Shown: positions 7,624 through 17,205, counted from the first letter of the stretch. The stretch: 64,000 nucleotides of DNA from Sphingomonas japonica (GCF_006346325.1 NZ_VDYR01000001.1:2381501-2445500), one strand, 5' to 3'. The notes: generated from the letters alone by a model not told the origin. Program-made: numbers and translations.

Positions 7624-9465
7624 ATGAACGTGGATGTGATCGTGATTGGCGGAGGCCATGCCGGCGTGGAGGCGGCGGCCGTGGCGGCGCGGCGTGGCGC
7701 GCGCGTCGCCTTGGTGACATTCGACGCTGAAACGATCGGTGCAATGTCGTGCAATCCAGCGATCGGGGGGATCGGAAAAGGGCACCTCGTTCGCGAAGTC
7801 GATGCTTTTGGCGGTATTATAGCACGCGCCGCCGACGCGGCCGCGATCCATTACCGCATGCTCAATCGCAGCAAGGGCAGCGCGGTACATGGCCCACGCG
7901 TGCAGGCGGATCGTGCGCGGTTCGCCATTGCCGTTCGAAAGGCACTGGGTGCGCTGGAGGGTGTAAAGGTCATCGAAGGCGAAGCCGTCGCACTGCAGTT
8001 GCGAGGCGGAGAGGTGGCGGGCGTTGAACTCGCCGATAGGAGCTGTATCGCCGCGAAGACAGTGGTGATCGCCAGCGGGACATTCCTCGGCGGACGAATG
8101 TTCTGCGGCGAACATCGCAGCGAGGGCGGGCGAGCGGGCGAACGAGCAGCGACGCGCCTGGGTCGGCAACTCCGTGATTTCGGTCTCCCCATCGGTCGGC
8201 TCAAGACCGGAACCCCGCCTCGGCTCGACGGACGCACCATCGACTGGGGGCGGCTGAGCGAACAGCCGAGCGACGCTCAGCAATGGACCATGGCGCATGT
8301 CGTTTCCGCGCCGCGGCTTCCGCAGATTGCCTGCGCGATCACGCGCACGACCCAGCGAACGCATGACATCATCCGGTTGGGTCTGGATCGGTCGCCCCTG
8401 TTCGGCGGCGACATCGCCGGGCAGGGACCGCGCTATTGTCCCTCGATCGAGGACAAGATCGTCCGGTTCGGCGACCGGGATGGCCATCAGTTGTTTCTCG
8501 AGCCCGAAGGGCTCGATACCCCGCTCGTCTATCCGAACGGATTGTCGACATCGCTTCCGCTCGACATTCAGGCCGCCGCGATCTCATCGATCGCAGGGCT
8601 GGAAAGGGCGACGATCGTCGCCCCGGGATATGCAGTGGAATATGACTTTCTTGACCCCCGCTCGCTCGATGCGACGTTGATGAGCCGGGCCTATCCGGGA
8701 CTGTTCTGTGCGGGCCAGATCAACGGTACCACAGGGTATGAGGAAGCGGCCGGGCAGGGGCTCATCGCGGGAATCAATGCGGCGGCGCATGCGCTCGGGC
8801 TGGAGAGCTATCGCCCAAGCAGACGATCCTCCTATCTTGGCGTCATGATCGATGATCTGGTGTTGCAGGGCGTCAGCGAACCCTATCGCATGCTTACTTC
8901 TCGCGCCGAATATCGCCTGCGGCTCCGCGCTGACAATGCGCCCACGCGGCTCGGTCCCGATGCAGTGCGGCTAGGCTGCCTCGCTCCAGCGGATGCGAAG
9001 CGACATTCGGAGCGACAGCGGGAATTTGACCGCATCCGCGCAGCATTCGCGATGGAGACGACGGCGGTCGAACTCGCCGGCCGCGGCGTGCAGGTGGCGT
9101 TGGACGGCGCGCGACGCAGTGCGGCCGACTGGCTGCGGTTTCCAAATGTGAGCGCACAGGATGTCCTCTCCGCCGAGATGCTGGAGGCTAGCGATCCGGC
9201 GCTGGTCGATGAGGCTGTGACCGACGCCAGATACGCGCCCTATCTCGCTCGCCAGGACTTGGAGGTAGCGGCGCTCGAACGCGACCAAGCGGCGACGCTC
9301 GATCCGGCGCTCGATTATCGCGGAATCCCCGGTCTTTCGAAAGAAATGGTCGAGCGTCTCACAGCGGTGCAGCCGACAACAATGGCCGATGCCAGCCGCA
9401 TCCGCGGAATCACTCCGGCAGCACTGACGACCATCCTTCTTCATTCAAAGCGCGCGGCGGCGTGA
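7624..9465 (+). CDS. mnmG: tRNA uridine-5-carboxymethylaminomethyl(34) synthesis enzyme MnmG
   Basis: FAD-dependent partner of MnmE, also called GidA. The 613-residue protein begins MNVDVIVIGGGHAGVEAA with the FAD-binding dinucleotide motif, followed by SCNPAIGGIGKGHLVRE, CGEHRSEGGRAGE and the C-terminal RGITPAALTTILLHSKR, all family signatures. An in-frame ATG lies at 7600, but the family starts directly before the flavin motif, so ATG 7624 is used; neither has a strong ribosome-binding site. The coding region overlaps rsmG by 4 bp (GTGA, 9462-9465). The gene lies between two parS sites. Confidence 0.97.
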   Translation: MNVDVIVIGGGHAGVEAAAVAARRGARVALVTFDAETIGAMSCNPAIGGIGKGHLVREVDAFGGIIARAADAAAIHYRMLNRSKGSAVHGPRVQADRARFAIAVRKALGALEGVKVIEGEAVALQLRGGEVAGVELADRSCIAAKTVVIASGTFLGGRMFCGEHRSEGGRAGERAATRLGRQLRDFGLPIGRLKTGTPPRLDGRTIDWGRLSEQPSDAQQWTMAHVVSAPRLPQIACAITRTTQRTHDIIRLGLDRSPLFGGDIAGQGPRYCPSIEDKIVRFGDRDGHQLFLEPEGLDTPLVYPNGLSTSLPLDIQAAAISSIAGLERATIVAPGYAVEYDFLDPRSLDATLMSRAYPGLFCAGQINGTTGYEEAAGQGLIAGINAAAHALGLESYRPSRRSSYLGVMIDDLVLQGVSEPYRMLTSRAEYRLRLRADNAPTRLGPDAVRLGCLAPADAKRHSERQREFDRIRAAFAMETTAVELAGRGVQVALDGARRSAADWLRFPNVSAQDVLSAEMLEASDPALVDEAVTDARYAPYLARQDLEVAALERDQAATLDPALDYRGIPGLSKEMVERLTAVQPTTMADASRIRGITPAALTTILLHSKRAAA

Positions 9466-10079
9466 CGGAGGACGAGGCGCGGGCGTGGGTTCGCGAACAT
9501 TACGGTGTTTCACGTGAAACACGGCTCGCCAATTTCGCCGAGCTAGTCGTACAGGAAAATGAGCGACAAAATCTGGTGTCACCGGCCAGCGTTCGCGAAA
9601 TGTGGAGCCGCCATCTCGTCGATTCTGCGCAACTCGAGCGACTGGGGCATCGAGATGATCCAGGCCTTTGGATCGACATCGGCAGCGGCGCAGGTTTCCC
9701 GGGATTGGTGGTCGCCTTACTCACGGATCGGCCTGTGTTGCTCGCCGAGCCCCGTCGCAGACGTGCCGAATTTCTTGCGACCGCCGCCGGGATCATGGGT
9801 TGCCAGAATGTGGAGGTCTTGCAGTCCAAGATCGAAGCCGTGCCCGCGCGAACCGCTGTGACAATCTCGGCGCGCGCCGTCGCAGCGATCCCCTCACTTT
9901 TCAAGGCGGCGATACATCTCGCGAACGACGACACCGTGTGGGTCTTCCCCAAAGGCCGAAATGCCGAGATCGAGGTGGCAGAAGCCCGCGGTGCGTGGCA
10001 TGGTACGTTCCACGTGGAACAGAGTATCACCCAACCCAACTCGGCAATAGTCATAGCGACCGGAGTACGGTCGCGGTGA
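9462..10079 (+). CDS. rsmG: 16S rRNA (guanine(527)-N(7))-methyltransferase RsmG
   Basis: RsmG (GidB) methylates G527 of 16S rRNA with S-adenosylmethionine. The 205-residue protein has the SAM-binding loop IDIGSGAGFPG (71-81) and the family N-terminal block QENERQNLVSP. GTG 9462 overlaps the mnmG stop and its own TGA overlaps the parA GTG (GTGA, 10076-10079). Two parS palindromes are embedded in the reading frame, encoding GVSRET near residues 15-20 and FHVEQ near residues 183-187, so the gene is under a second, DNA-level constraint. Confidence 0.95.
   Translation: MTEDEARAWVREHYGVSRETRLANFAELVVQENERQNLVSPASVREMWSRHLVDSAQLERLGHRDDPGLWIDIGSGAGFPGLVVALLTDRPVLLAEPRRRRAEFLATAAGIMGCQNVEVLQSKIEAVPARTAVTISARAVAAIPSLFKAAIHLANDDTVWVFPKGRNAEIEVAEARGAWHGTFHVEQSITQPNSAIVIATGVRSR
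9506..9521. other. parS centromere site 2 (inside rsmG)
   Basis: TGTTTCACGTGAAACA, a perfect palindrome and the canonical parS sequence. It is read in the rsmG frame as part of the VSRET segment near the N-terminus, 1936 bp from site 1. Confidence 0.94.
10006..10021. other. parS centromere site 3 (inside rsmG)
   Basis: CGTTCCACGTGGAACA has a perfect 14-bp core palindrome (10007-10020), with one outer base differing from site 1. It is read in the rsmG frame as FHVEQ near the C-terminus, 500 bp from site 2 and about 55 bp before parA. Confidence 0.92.
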
Positions 10080-10855
10080 TCGTGATCGCCGTTGCCAATC
10101 AGAAGGGTGGCGTCGGCAAGACGACGACCGCGATCAATGTCGGCACTGCGCTCGCCGCGACAGGGCTTCGCGTATTGCTTCTCGATCTCGATCCGCAAGG
10201 CAACGCGTCTACCGGGCTGGGAATTGGACATTCGCAGCGTGAATTCTCGACCTATGACCTGCTGATCGGCGACACGTCGCTGGAGGAGGCGGCAGTGGCG
10301 ACCCGTATACCGCGCCTCGACATCGTTCCTGCCACGGTCGATCTGTCGGGCGCGGAAATCGAGCTGATCGAATTCGATGCGCGCACGCACCGCCTCGATC
10401 GTTCGGTACGTTCGGGCGGCGATCGCTGGGATGTGGTGCTGATCGATTGTCCGCCGTCGCTTGGCTTGCTTACGATCAATGCGATGGTGGCGTCGCATGC
10501 ATTATTGGTACCGCTGCAATGCGAGTTCTTTGCGCTTGAGGGCCTCAGCCAGCTGCTGACCACGGTCGAGCGGATCCGCGGACGGTTCAACCCGGGGCTG
10601 TCTATCCTCGGGGTCGTGCTGACGATGTACGATCGCCGCAACCGGCTGACTGACCAGGTGTCCGACGATGTCCGCGCGGTGCTCGGCCGGGTGGTGTTCG
10701 ATACCGTCATCCCGCGCAATGTCCGTCTGTCCGAAGCACCGAGCCATGGAGTGCCCGCCCTGATCTATGACCATCGTTGCGCGGGATCGCAGGCCTATAT
10801 CGCGCTCGCCCGCGAAGTGATCGGACGGATGCCGAGCGCGGCGGAAGCGGCATGA
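10076..10855 (+). CDS. parA: Chromosome partitioning ATPase ParA
   Basis: ParA is the Walker-type ATPase that moves ParB-parS complexes to the cell pole. The 259-residue protein begins MIVIAVANQKGGVGKTTTA with the deviant Walker A motif (K10 and K15), then LLLDLDPQGNAST and the switch VVLIDCPPSLG. I use GTG 10076, which overlaps the rsmG stop by 4 bp; the family starts directly before this motif, so the longer open frame upstream inside rsmG is not used. The stop overlaps parB ATG by 4 bp. Chromosomal type I ParA near the origin. Confidence 0.97.
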   Translation: MIVIAVANQKGGVGKTTTAINVGTALAATGLRVLLLDLDPQGNASTGLGIGHSQREFSTYDLLIGDTSLEEAAVATRIPRLDIVPATVDLSGAEIELIEFDARTHRLDRSVRSGGDRWDVVLIDCPPSLGLLTINAMVASHALLVPLQCEFFALEGLSQLLTTVERIRGRFNPGLSILGVVLTMYDRRNRLTDQVSDDVRAVLGRVVFDTVIPRNVRLSEAPSHGVPALIYDHRCAGSQAYIALAREVIGRMPSAAEAA

Positions 10856-11781
10856 GCGACGACGCCGCTGCCGCCTCGAATCGCAAGCAGCGTCCCGGGC
10901 TCGGTCGCGGGTTGAGCGCGCTGCTGGGCGACAGCGTGCGCGACACGCCCAATGATCGGTCCGCCGATGCCGCGACGATACCGGGACTGCGCATGTTGCC
11001 CGTTAGCGCGATGGCGCCGCATCCCGGCCAGCCGCGCCGCCATTTCGACGAAGCAGCGCTCGACGAGCTGGCCGCGTCGATCGCGCAACGCGGCATCATC
11101 CAGCCGATCGTCGTCCGACCGCATGGCAAGGAGTATCAGATCGTCGCCGGCGAGCGTCGCTGGCGCGCATCGCAGCGGGCGCGGCTCCATGAAGTCCCGG
11201 TGATCGTCCGCAACCTCGACGACGCCGAAACGCTTGAAATCGCCCTGGTCGAAAATATCCAGCGTCAGGACCTCAATGCGATCGAGGAAGCCGACACCTA
11301 TCGCAAGTTGATCGATGCGTTCGGGCATACGCAGGAAGCGCTTGGGCGAATTGTCGGAAAGTCGCGCAGTCATGTCGCCAACCTGCTGAGATTGCTCGAC
11401 CTGCCCGTGATGGTCCAGAAGATGGTGGTCGATGGTGCGATCCACATGGGGCATGCGCGCGCGATCCTGACCGCGGCGGACCCGGACGCGCTGGCCGATC
11501 AGGTCGTCGCCAAGGGCCTGTCGGTGCGCGACACCGAGCGGCTTGCCCGCGGCAAGGCGAGCGGCACTGGCGTCCAGCCCCGCGTCCATCTGTTCGGCGA
11601 GGGTTCGTCTTCACCCGGCAAGGATGCCGATATCGCCGCGCTGGAGAGACAACTGGGCGACGTGCTCGGGTTGGCAGTTCACATCGCACACGGGGAAAAG
11701 GGCGGGTCGCTGGCGATATCTTATTCGACGCTCGACCAGCTCGACATGCTTTGTCAGCGGTTGAGCGGCGAGACAATCTGA
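10852..11781 (+). CDS. parB: Chromosome partitioning protein ParB
   Basis: ParB is the CTP-dependent clamp that loads at parS and slides along DNA. The 309-residue protein has an N-terminal ParA-interaction segment GLGRGLSALLGD (16-27), the CTP-binding motif GERRWRA (100-106) with VENIQRQDLNAIEEA after it, a helix-turn-helix near HTQEALGRIVGKSRSHVANLLR and a C-terminal dimerisation region. ATG 10852 overlaps the parA stop (ATGA). Its targets are the three parS sites at 7.6-10.0 kb. The gene ends 18 bp from the convergent UbiH-type gene. Confidence 0.97.
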   Translation: MSDDAAAASNRKQRPGLGRGLSALLGDSVRDTPNDRSADAATIPGLRMLPVSAMAPHPGQPRRHFDEAALDELAASIAQRGIIQPIVVRPHGKEYQIVAGERRWRASQRARLHEVPVIVRNLDDAETLEIALVENIQRQDLNAIEEADTYRKLIDAFGHTQEALGRIVGKSRSHVANLLRLLDLPVMVQKMVVDGAIHMGHARAILTAADPDALADQVVAKGLSVRDTERLARGKASGTGVQPRVHLFGEGSSSPGKDADIAALERQLGDVLGLAVHIAHGEKGGSLAISYSTLDQLDMLCQRLSGETI

Positions 11782-11799
11782 GCGGACAGTCCGCCGGCC

Positions 11800-13017
11800 C
11801 TATAGCGTCATGCCCTGCAGCAACGCTGGCAGCGTTCCGGTTTCGCCGCGCGCTTCGGCCATGAGCCGGTGCTTGAGCGGCGGGATCGCATTGACCGCAG
11901 ATATGCCGGCGCGGCGCACCGCCGACGCGGTCTTGCCCCGAACTCCGAAGATGCGGTTGAGGATGTCGGTCGATATCGCGACCATCATCGTGTCGAGCCC
12001 GCGCCACGCCTGGTACCGCGCCAGCACCTGCGCGTCGCCGAGGTCGAGTCCGAGTCGCTTGCTCTCGACCAGCACTTGCGTCAGCGCAGCGACGTCGCGG
12101 AAGCCGAGGTTGAGGCCCTGACCGGCTATCGGATGAATGCCGTGTGCCGCATCGCCGACCAGCGCCAGCCGCTCTGCGGTGATCCGCGCGGCGTGATGGA
12201 AACCCAGCGGATAGCTGGTCCGCTTCGACAGCGGCCCAAGCTTGCCGAGGAAACCGCCCATGCGCTTTTCCGCCTCCGCCAGCCAGGCACGATCCGACAG
12301 CTTTAACATCCCGGCGGCGTCGGCGGCGCGCACTGTCCACACCAGTGCCGAGCGATGCCCATCGGCGTCGTCGTTGAGCGGGAGAATCGCGAAAGGTCCG
12401 GCCGGATAGAAGATTTCATATGCGCACTGGTCGTGCGGATGTTCGTGTCCGAACGTCGCGATCATCGCGGCATGGTCATATTTCCACTGCGCCACGCTGA
12501 TCCCGGCGACCGCGCGTGTCGGCGAGTTGCGTCCCTCTGCCGCGATCAGCAGGTCGGCATGGACAGTGCTACCGTCGTCCAGCGTCGCAACCACGCCTGC
12601 AGGGCCGCGATCGACCGCGGTCGTGCGCGTTTGCATCCGCATGGTGACGCCGGACGCTGCCTGCGCACTCTCGAACAAGGCGCGGCGCAGCACGCGGTTT
12701 TCATACATGATGCCGAGCGCACCGTCGTCGGCGTCGGGGATGAAATCGAGCGCACCCGGCTCCAGCCCGTCGCTGACCCGGATCGAGGCGATCGGGCAGC
12801 CGCTGTCGCCCAGCCGCGCGCCGACGCCGATCGCATCGAGCATATGGTGGCTGGCGCTGGCGACCGCGGTCGCGCGCCCGTCGTAATCGGCGGCGAGGAT
12901 GGTATCGGGATCGGCCGGGTCTACGATTGTCGCAGTCAGCCCATGCGCTGCAAGCGCGACGCCGAGCGTGCTTCCGACCAGTCCGCCGCCCAGGATGAGG
13001 ACATCGCTTTTCGCCAT
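11800..13017 (-). CDS. UbiH/UbiF/VisC/COQ6 family FAD-dependent ubiquinone-biosynthesis hydroxylase
   Basis: A 405-residue flavoprotein monooxygenase. It has the N-terminal FAD motif LGGGLVGSTLG (9-19), a DG motif near LLIAAEGRNSP and the second FAD motif ALVGDAAHGIHPIAGQGLN, the family signature of aromatic-ring hydroxylases of ubiquinone synthesis. Which ring position it acts on cannot be told; alphaproteobacterial members (UbiL, UbiM, UbiH) differ in regiospecificity. It is divergent from ftsK with 127 bp between their starts. Confidence 0.88.
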   Translation of the reverse strand: MAKSDVLILGGGLVGSTLGVALAAHGLTATIVDPADPDTILAADYDGRATAVASASHHMLDAIGVGARLGDSGCPIASIRVSDGLEPGALDFIPDADDGALGIMYENRVLRRALFESAQAASGVTMRMQTRTTAVDRGPAGVVATLDDGSTVHADLLIAAEGRNSPTRAVAGISVAQWKYDHAAMIATFGHEHPHDQCAYEIFYPAGPFAILPLNDDADGHRSALVWTVRAADAAGMLKLSDRAWLAEAEKRMGGFLGKLGPLSKRTSYPLGFHHAARITAERLALVGDAAHGIHPIAGQGLNLGFRDVAALTQVLVESKRLGLDLGDAQVLARYQAWRGLDTMMVAISTDILNRIFGVRGKTASAVRRAGISAVNAIPPLKHRLMAEARGETGTLPALLQGMTL

Positions 13018-13144
13018 GGGTTTCCTGTAGCGCTGCCACGCGCGGCTGCCAATGCCGCCGGCAAGCGTCCGGCTGCTTGACGTCGAGTCCCGGCGGCGCG
13101 ATGCTCCGCCGCGATATTCAGGCTAAATTCGGAGTTCAACGGAC

Positions 13145-15463
13145 ATGGCAAGCCGGGCGCAGCCAAGGCTTTGGCGCGACACGATGAAAGCGGGCGCGCT
13201 CCGCTCGGGCGCGCTGTTTGGCGCGTTCGGCCTGTTCGCGCTCGCGGTGCTGATGGCACTCGCGCTTGCCAGCTATGATCCTGGCGACCCGTCGTTCAAC
13301 ACTGCTGCGGGCGGGCCGGTGCAAAACTGGATCGGGCTTCCCGGATCCTACGGCGCCGACCTGCTGCTGGCGATGTTCGGGCTGCCCGGTGCGTTGCTGT
13401 TACCGCTGTGTCTGGTCGTCGCGTCACGGCTGTGGCGCGACCGACCGGTCGGCGGATGGAAGGCGATGCTGCGCAATTGCGTGACAGGCGTCGTGCTGAT
13501 GGGAGCCGCACTGGCGTTCGTGTCGAGCGCGTCGGTTTTGACGCTGTCGGCGGGATGGGGCGGGGTGGCAGGCCTGGCCATTGCATCGATGCTGCGCTGG
13601 GCTGTGGCATTCATCGGTGATGCCACCGCGATCCTGTGGACCGAGCGCGGACTGGGCGTCGTGCTGGGTATCGCCGGGGTGGTGCTGTGGGGCAAGGGGC
13701 TGACGATCGAACTGGGCGAGCGCCGCTGGACGCTTCCCAAGGTAACGCTGCCGGGCAGCGGCAGCGATCGCGACGCGCCGTTCGCCGCCGACCCGCCGCG
13801 CGCGATGGAAGCCGAGCCAGCCAGGCCGACGCCGCGCAAGGTCGCGACCCCCGATCCGCGGCCGGGGCCGGTGATATCCGATCGCGCGTCGGCACCGGCG
13901 CCGGCAAAGGCCAAACCCAGCCAGGAGTCGCTCGACCTGCGCGACAATTACCGCCTCCCTCCGCTCGATTTGCTGACGCCGGGAGTGCCCAGTACCAAGA
14001 GCATGGCCGACAAGGCGGCGCTCGAGCGCAATGCCCGGCTGCTCGAAAGTGTGCTCGACGATTTCCACGTCCGCGGTTCCATCGTCGAGGTGCGGCCGGG
14101 GCCAGTGGTGACGATGTACGAGCTCGAACCGGCATCGGGGATCAAGGCGAGCCGCGTGATCCAGCTTGCCGACGACATCGCGCGCAACATGTCCGCGATC
14201 TCCGCCCGCGTCGCGACGATCCCGGGGCGCAGCGTGATCGGCATCGAGCTTCCCAACGCCAAGCGCGAGAGCGTCAGCCTGCACGAACTGATCGCCAGCC
14301 AGAGCTATGCCGACCAGTCGGCGCAGCTGCCGATCGTGCTCGGCAAGAACATCGCCGGCGACCCGGTCATCGCCGATCTCGCGCCGATGCCGCATCTGCT
14401 GGTCGCGGGCACGACCGGATCGGGCAAGTCGGTGGGGCTCAATTGCATGATCCTGTCGCTGCTCTACCGACTGACCCCCGATCAGTGCCGGTTGATCATG
14501 ATCGATCCCAAGATGCTCGAGCTGTCGATGTACCGCGGCATCCCGCATCTGCTCGCCGACGTCGTCACCGATCCGCCCAAGGCGGTGCGTGCCTTGAAAT
14601 GGGCGGTCGAACAAATGGAGGAACGCTATCGCATGATGGCGTCGGTCAACGTCCGCAGCCTCGCCAGCTTCAACGACAAGGTGCGAACCGCCAAGGCGAA
14701 GGGCCAGAAGCTCGGCCGCAAGGTCCAGACCGGGTATGATCCCGACACCCGCGCGCCGATCTATGAGGAAGAGACGCTCGATCTGGTGCCGCTGCCGCAG
14801 ATCGTCATCATCGTCGACGAACTCGCCGACCTGATGATGACCGCGGGCAAGGAAGTCGAGTTCCTGATCCAGCGGCTGGCGCAGAAGGCGCGCGCGGCCG
14901 GCATCCACTTGATCATGGCGACGCAGCGCCCGTCGGTCGATGTTATCACCGGCGTCATCAAAGCCAATCTGCCGACGCGGATCAGCTTCAACGTCACTTC
15001 GAAGATCGATTCGCGCACGATCCTGGGCGAACAGGGCGCCGAACAGCTGCTCGGCAAGGGCGACATGCTCTACATGCCCGGCGGCAAGCAGATCAGCCGC
15101 GTGCACGGCCCGTTCGTGTCCGACGACGAGGTGATGGCGGTCGCCGATTTCTGGCGCTCGCAAGGTGCTCCCGATTATATCGACGCGGTCACCAACGATC
15201 CCGACGGCGACGCGGAATTCTCGCTCGACGGCGCGCCGCTCGGCGACGACAGCCCAGAGGACCAGGCCTATCGTCGCGCGGTGCAGCTGGTCGCCGAGAG
15301 CCAGAAGGCCTCGACCAGCTGGCTGCAGCGCCAGCTGCGCGTTGGCTACAACTCCGCCGCGCGCCTGATCGAGCGGATGGAGAAAGAGGGCCTTGTCTCG
15401 CGTCCGGACCATGTCGGGCGGCGCGAAGTATTGATGGACGAAGAAGGGCGCCCGCTGGGATAA
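13145..15463 (+). CDS. ftsK: DNA translocase FtsK
   Basis: FtsK coordinates cell division with chromosome dimer resolution and terminus segregation. The 772-residue protein has four or so N-terminal membrane segments (residues 20-190), a short low-complexity linker, the RecA-like motor with Walker A GTTGSGKSVG (about 421) and Walker B IVIIVDELADLM, and the C-terminal gamma winged helix that reads KOPS sites (STSWLQRQLRVGYNSAAR). The linker is much shorter than in E. coli FtsK, as is usual in alphaproteobacteria. A second in-frame ATG at 13184 is possible. lolA follows 63 bp downstream. Confidence 0.96.
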   Translation: MASRAQPRLWRDTMKAGALRSGALFGAFGLFALAVLMALALASYDPGDPSFNTAAGGPVQNWIGLPGSYGADLLLAMFGLPGALLLPLCLVVASRLWRDRPVGGWKAMLRNCVTGVVLMGAALAFVSSASVLTLSAGWGGVAGLAIASMLRWAVAFIGDATAILWTERGLGVVLGIAGVVLWGKGLTIELGERRWTLPKVTLPGSGSDRDAPFAADPPRAMEAEPARPTPRKVATPDPRPGPVISDRASAPAPAKAKPSQESLDLRDNYRLPPLDLLTPGVPSTKSMADKAALERNARLLESVLDDFHVRGSIVEVRPGPVVTMYELEPASGIKASRVIQLADDIARNMSAISARVATIPGRSVIGIELPNAKRESVSLHELIASQSYADQSAQLPIVLGKNIAGDPVIADLAPMPHLLVAGTTGSGKSVGLNCMILSLLYRLTPDQCRLIMIDPKMLELSMYRGIPHLLADVVTDPPKAVRALKWAVEQMEERYRMMASVNVRSLASFNDKVRTAKAKGQKLGRKVQTGYDPDTRAPIYEEETLDLVPLPQIVIIVDELADLMMTAGKEVEFLIQRLAQKARAAGIHLIMATQRPSVDVITGVIKANLPTRISFNVTSKIDSRTILGEQGAEQLLGKGDMLYMPGGKQISRVHGPFVSDDEVMAVADFWRSQGAPDYIDAVTNDPDGDAEFSLDGAPLGDDSPEDQAYRRAVQLVAESQKASTSWLQRQLRVGYNSAARLIERMEKEGLVSRPDHVGRREVLMDEEGRPLG

Positions 15464-15526
15464 GCTGAACCGACGGGCACTCTTCAATTCACGGCGCGTT
15501 CAATCGCGTCTCGCTACCGCCATTCA

Positions 15527-16168
15527 ATGATCAGGAACCGTATGACCTCGCCGCTGACGGGCCGCGCCTTCGCCGCCATATTTGCAGCCCCCATCGCCAT
15601 CGTCGCGCCGGCCGTGGCGCAGACCGGTGATATCGCTGCGGTCCAGAGCCATTTGCGCAGCGTCGAATCGATGACGGCCAACTTCACGCAGACTGATCGG
15701 TCGGGCAAGACCCTGACCGGGAAGCTGACGCTCAAGAAACCGGGCAAGATCCGCTTTCAATATGAAAAGGGCGTACCGATCCTGATCGTCGGCGACGGCA
15801 AGGCGCTGAACTTCATCGATTATTCGGTGAAACAGCTGTCGCGCTGGCCGATCGGCAATTCGCCGCTCGGCGTGCTGATCGATCCTCGCCGCGATATCCG
15901 CCAATATGCCAAGGTGATACCAAGCGCCAATCCCGACGTGTTGAGCGTCGAGGCATATGATCCGAAGAAGCCCGAATTCGGTCGCATCACGATGATCTTC
16001 GCGCGCAATGCCGGGGCACCGGCGGGGCTGATGTTGCAGGGGTGGGTCGCACTCGACGCGCAGAACAACCGCACGACAATTCGCTTGTCTAATCAGCGCT
16101 TCAACGCGCCGATTAGCGACGGAGCGTTCCGCTTCAACGACCCGCGGAGATCCGGGCGCCCCGGCTGA
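15527..16168 (+). CDS. lolA: LolA-like outer-membrane lipoprotein carrier protein
   Basis: LolA ferries lipoproteins through the periplasm to the outer membrane. The 213-residue product starts with a signal peptide (hydrophobic to about residue 31, ending APAVAQ) and has the family blocks VESMTANFTQTDRSGKTLTG, KPGKIRFQYE and DYSVKQLSRWP. A second ATG at 15542 would give a shorter, equally plausible signal peptide. In alphaproteobacteria lolA follows ftsK, as here, which supports the call. The paired LolB or LolCDE genes are not in the window. Confidence 0.88.
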   Translation: MIRNRMTSPLTGRAFAAIFAAPIAIVAPAVAQTGDIAAVQSHLRSVESMTANFTQTDRSGKTLTGKLTLKKPGKIRFQYEKGVPILIVGDGKALNFIDYSVKQLSRWPIGNSPLGVLIDPRRDIRQYAKVIPSANPDVLSVEAYDPKKPEFGRITMIFARNAGAPAGLMLQGWVALDAQNNRTTIRLSNQRFNAPISDGAFRFNDPRRSGRPG

Positions 16169-16318
16169 ACCGCGACCGACCGATCCGTTCATATTGGCGA
16201 CAGGTACCTACCGCTAGTTGAAACGTCGCGGAGGCGGGGCTTCCGGGATTTCCCCCCTGTTGCCCGGACGGGCCCCCCTCCTGCCTGCGTGACGAACGCT
16301 GGTCGGCCCTCGCTCCCC

Positions 16319-16340
16319 GCCCCCGGAGCGGGGGCCTTTT
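16319..16340 (+). terminator. Hairpin terminator downstream of lolA
   Basis: GCCCCCG (16319-16325) pairs with CGGGGGC (16329-16335) around GAG and is followed by CTTTT. It lies in the 237-bp gap between lolA and xthA; the remainder of the gap shows no gene. Confidence 0.6.
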
Positions 16341-16405
16341 CACGAGACGTGCAGTAGAGCGCCCACGCTCTGGCGCAACGGGGTACCCGCCGCTACATCG
16401 CCGCG

Positions 16406-17203
16406 ATGCCCGAAACGCTCTCCGTCGCATCGTGGAACATCAATTCGGTCCGCTTTCGCATCGATATCGTCGCCCGGTTCCTGCGCGAGGCCTCGCCCGA
16501 TATCCTGTGCCTGCAGGAGACCAAGGTGGTCGACGAGGCATTCCCGTTCGATGCGTTCCGCGCGCTGGGCTATCCGCACATCGCCATCAACGGCCAGCGC
16601 ATGCACCACGGTGTCGCGGTGATCAGCAAGCTGCCGCTGGCGGAAGACGATCGACTCGACTGGCAGGCGAATGGCGAGGCGCGGCATCTCGGCGTGCGGC
16701 TTGCGAACGGGCTGCGCATTGAGAATGTCTACGTCCCGGCCGGAGGGGACGTCCCCGATCGCGCGGTCAATCCCAAGTTCGGCCAGAAGCTCGATTTCGT
16801 CGAGCGCATGACCCGTTGGAGCGCGGGCCTTGCCGACATGCCAACGCTGCTGGTCGGCGATTTCAACATCGCTCCGCTGGAATGCGATGTGTGGAGCCAC
16901 AAGCAACTGCTCGACGTGGTCAGCCACACGCCGGTCGAAGTCGCGGCGCTGGCACGATTGCAGGCGGCGGGCGGCTGGGTCGATCTCGGGCGGCATTTCT
17001 TCCCCGCACCGCAGCGGCTCTACACCTGGTGGAGCTATCGCGCCAAGGACTGGGCGGCTTCGGATCGGGGACGGAGGCTCGACCATATGTGGGCCTCGCG
17101 CGAGGTCGCAGCCAAGGCGACGGCGCACCGGGTCCATGAGGATTGTCGATCGTGGCTCAAACCGTCGGATCACGTCCCGATCGTCACCGAGTTCGCGTTT
17201 TGA
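16406..17203 (+). CDS. xthA: Exodeoxyribonuclease III
   Basis: ExoIII acts in base excision repair as an AP endonuclease and 3'-5' exonuclease. The 265-residue protein contains the whole family set: WNINSVR near the start, LCLQETK, an active-site region around ENVYVPAGGD, GDFNIAP, RLDHMWAS and the terminal PSDHVPIVTEF with catalytic Asp-His. It ends two bases before ribA, so the two are probably co-transcribed, though no shared pathway is apparent. Confidence 0.95.
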   Translation: MPETLSVASWNINSVRFRIDIVARFLREASPDILCLQETKVVDEAFPFDAFRALGYPHIAINGQRMHHGVAVISKLPLAEDDRLDWQANGEARHLGVRLANGLRIENVYVPAGGDVPDRAVNPKFGQKLDFVERMTRWSAGLADMPTLLVGDFNIAPLECDVWSHKQLLDVVSHTPVEVAALARLQAAGGWVDLGRHFFPAPQRLYTWWSYRAKDWAASDRGRRLDHMWASREVAAKATAHRVHEDCRSWLKPSDHVPIVTEFAF

Positions 17204-17205
17204 CC

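Noticed and set aside
13424-15487. Minus-strand open frame of 687 codons opposite ftsK
   Set aside because: Antisense shadow of ftsK; low-complexity composition and no recognisable motif.
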